Shown here: piece by piece, positions 63,215-64,000 of the stretch | How the letters are laid out: each line of letters starts with the position of its first letter | How positions within the stretch are numbered: position 1 is the first letter of the stretch | From: Desulfitobacterium chlororespirans DSM 11544 | GTDB taxonomy: Bacteria; Bacillota; Desulfitobacteriia; Desulfitobacteriales; Desulfitobacteriaceae | Length of the DNA: 64,000 bases | Direction of reading: 5' to 3' | Assembly: GCF_900143285.1 (NCBI RefSeq) | Contig: NZ_FRDN01000005.1 | Coordinates: forward strand, 405,362-469,361 | The notes under the pieces: model-generated | What the model was told of the DNA's origin: nothing | Databases searched by the model: none | What the model saw: the letters and a program-made list of their open reading frames with translations, nothing else | Program-made: the position numbers and the translations under genes

Positions 63215-63532
63215 ATGGAAGAGAATGGGGCTAAAGGAATCATAAAAGGATTGCAAGAGGCAGTTGATTACACTGATGGCAAGATTAACGCTCGTAGGAA
63301 TAAACTTTCAGTAACTCCACTTCCGATTTTTAAGGCTGAAGAAATAAGGACAATTCGAAGAAGTCTGGATATGACTCAAGCAGTATTTGCAAGTTTTATG
63401 GGTGTGTCTCCCAAAACTGTGGAGGCTTGGGAACGTGGTAGAAACACACCAGATGGCCCTGCAAGAAGAGTTTTGAGTATGATACAGGCTGATCCAAATC
63501 TACCTGAACGTTTTAATATTATAAGACGGTAA
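63215..63532 (+). CDS. HigA-like XRE antitoxin/regulator, upstream region replaced by mobile element
   Basis: 105 residues from ATG 63215: helical N-terminus (GLQEAVDYTDGKINARRNKL), then an HTH_3 domain (MTQAVFASFMGVSPKTVEAWERG) of the HigA/YgiT-like type ending ARRVLSMIQADPNLPERF. Such proteins usually follow a RelE/HigB toxin gene, which is missing here. Eight bases upstream is the right end of the IS605-like element, and no ribosome site is visible, so its own promoter, start signals and toxin were probably lost by insertion. Confidence 0.75.
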   Translation: MEENGAKGIIKGLQEAVDYTDGKINARRNKLSVTPLPIFKAEEIRTIRRSLDMTQAVFASFMGVSPKTVEAWERGRNTPDGPARRVLSMIQADPNLPERFNIIRR

Positions 63533-63559
63533 GTGCTAAGTTAGGATATTCAACCATAA

Positions 63560-63585
63560 AGGCAGCTTATAAGGCTGTCTTTTTT
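63560..63585 (+). terminator. Terminator after the HigA-like gene
   Basis: AGGCAGCT pairs with GGCTGTCT (one or two G-T pairs), followed by TTTTT. Confidence 0.78.
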
Positions 63586-63669
63586 GGGTGCTAGAAACTG
63601 ACGCGATACTGAAAACAAAAAGGTCACGGGTTACATGCTCAAGGCGGGAAAAGGAAAAATTTCATCTTG

Positions 63670-63699
63670 TTAAAGCGGGCCGCCTTTCAACGGCCCGCT
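63670..63699 (-). terminator. Terminator of the leftward XRE gene
   Basis: AGCGGGCCG (63674-63682) pairs perfectly with CGGCCCGCT (63691-63699); read on the minus strand it is followed by TTTAACAAG. It lies just after the stop of the XRE gene. Confidence 0.7.
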
Positions 63700-63704
63700 G
63701 AGCG

Positions 63705-63977
63705 TCACTTAAGTGTTATTTCAAGTTGCTTGTCCAGTGCCCCGGCTATTTTTCGTAAGAACTCAACAGATGGGTTATAATTTCCGCTTTCAAAACGACT
63801 GATATTGCTTTGCTTTGTGTCGGCACGCTCTGCAAGCTCAGCCTGTGTCATCTGTTTTTCGATACGTGCAGCAATAACGGCGTCAATGATATCATACTGG
63901 GGTGCAAGGGCCTCATACTCCCTGAGGAGTTCGGGATTCTCAGCAAGGGCAGCCTTTTTATATTCCTTGTAAGTCAT
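63705..63977 (-). CDS. XRE-family antitoxin (HigA/RelB-partner type)
   Basis: 90 residues: an N-terminal helical arm (TYKEYKKAALAENPELLREY), then an HTH_3 domain (MTQAELAERADTKQSNISRF) and a short end. This arrangement is typical of antitoxins encoded after a RelE/HigB toxin. The toxin gene would lie to the right, outside the window. AAAGGAGG precedes the ATG. It stabilises the ICE or serves as a defence module. Confidence 0.85.
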   Translation of the reverse strand: MTYKEYKKAALAENPELLREYEALAPQYDIIDAVIAARIEKQMTQAELAERADTKQSNISRFESGNYNPSVEFLRKIAGALDKQLEITLK

Positions 63978-64000
63978 TGCTTGTTCCTCCTTTGGTAGTC

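Larger units (their letters stand above)
39950..63998. mobile_element. Integrative and conjugative element inserted at the 3' end of guaA (right end beyond window)
   Basis: From the guaA 3' end onward the genes are those of an ICE: tyrosine integrase, XRE/ImmA-type switch, HTH regulators, NusG paralogue, RecD2-like helicase, RepA-like initiator, Dam methylase, and a conjugation module with VirB4 and VirB6-like proteins. No matching second copy of the guaA end was found in the window, so the other boundary, the relaxase and the coupling protein are expected to the right. Confidence 0.85.

Overview
The window looks like a low-to-medium GC, strictly anaerobic Firmicute, most likely Desulfitobacterium or a close Peptococcaceae relative. 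This is inferred from gene content only: a selenocysteine formate dehydrogenase with NADH-dehydrogenase-type subunits, a molybdenum-cofactor operon behind a Moco-riboswitch-like leader, a CIRCE-controlled groESL operon, a Crp/Fnr regulator and Firmicute-style ribosome binding sites.

Layout. (1) 1-16.4 kb is core chromosome: the end of an M24 peptidase gene, a Crp/Fnr regulator, a non-coding stretch with a dense cluster of DnaA boxes and a palindromic MITE-like repeat, a LysO-type transporter, a folate enzyme, a three-gene NAD-linked formate dehydrogenase operon (in-frame TGA = selenocysteine, with SECIS hairpin), mobA, a riboswitch-led moaA-moaC-MOSC-mogA operon, a NYN-domain protein, and groES-groEL. 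(2) 16.4-34.4 kb is a complete contractile-tail locus (repressor, ArpU-like late regulator, sheath, tube, chaperone with a -1 frameshift site, tape measure, baseplate, fibres, XhlA, amidase, holin-like protein). It has no terminase, portal, capsid or integrase gene, so it reads as an R-type tailocin (PBSX/diffocin-like) rather than a prophage. A LexA-type box and decayed genes follow it. (3) 35-40 kb is core again: a DUF3231 protein, a repeat protein, an exported protein, hpt and guaA. (4) From the 3' end of guaA to beyond the window is an integrative and conjugative element (ICE): tyrosine integrase, a large SF1 helicase with a small unknown partner, an XRE/ImmA-type control pair, divergent regulators with CTAC-N5-GTAG operators, a DUF5131 protein, a NusG paralogue, a RecD2-like helicase, a RepA-like initiator carrying iteron-like 36-bp repeats, a Dam-type methylase, and a type IV secretion module (TcpE/PrgI-like, VirB4, VirB6-like, C39-like peptidase). 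The last kilobases hold a small structured RNA, a roughly 440-bp IS200/IS605-like element that carries a heavily folded RNA but no transposase or nuclease gene (candidate orphan omega-RNA/HEARO), and two antitoxin-like genes.

How the parts work together. The formate dehydrogenase needs molybdopterin cofactor, made by the adjacent mob/moa genes, whose leader can sense that cofactor. The tailocin encodes its own tube, baseplate, receptor-binding fibres and lysis functions, under an XRE repressor with visible operators. The ICE carries its own integration, immunity, replication and conjugation functions; the relaxase and coupling protein are not visible and presumably lie beyond the right edge.
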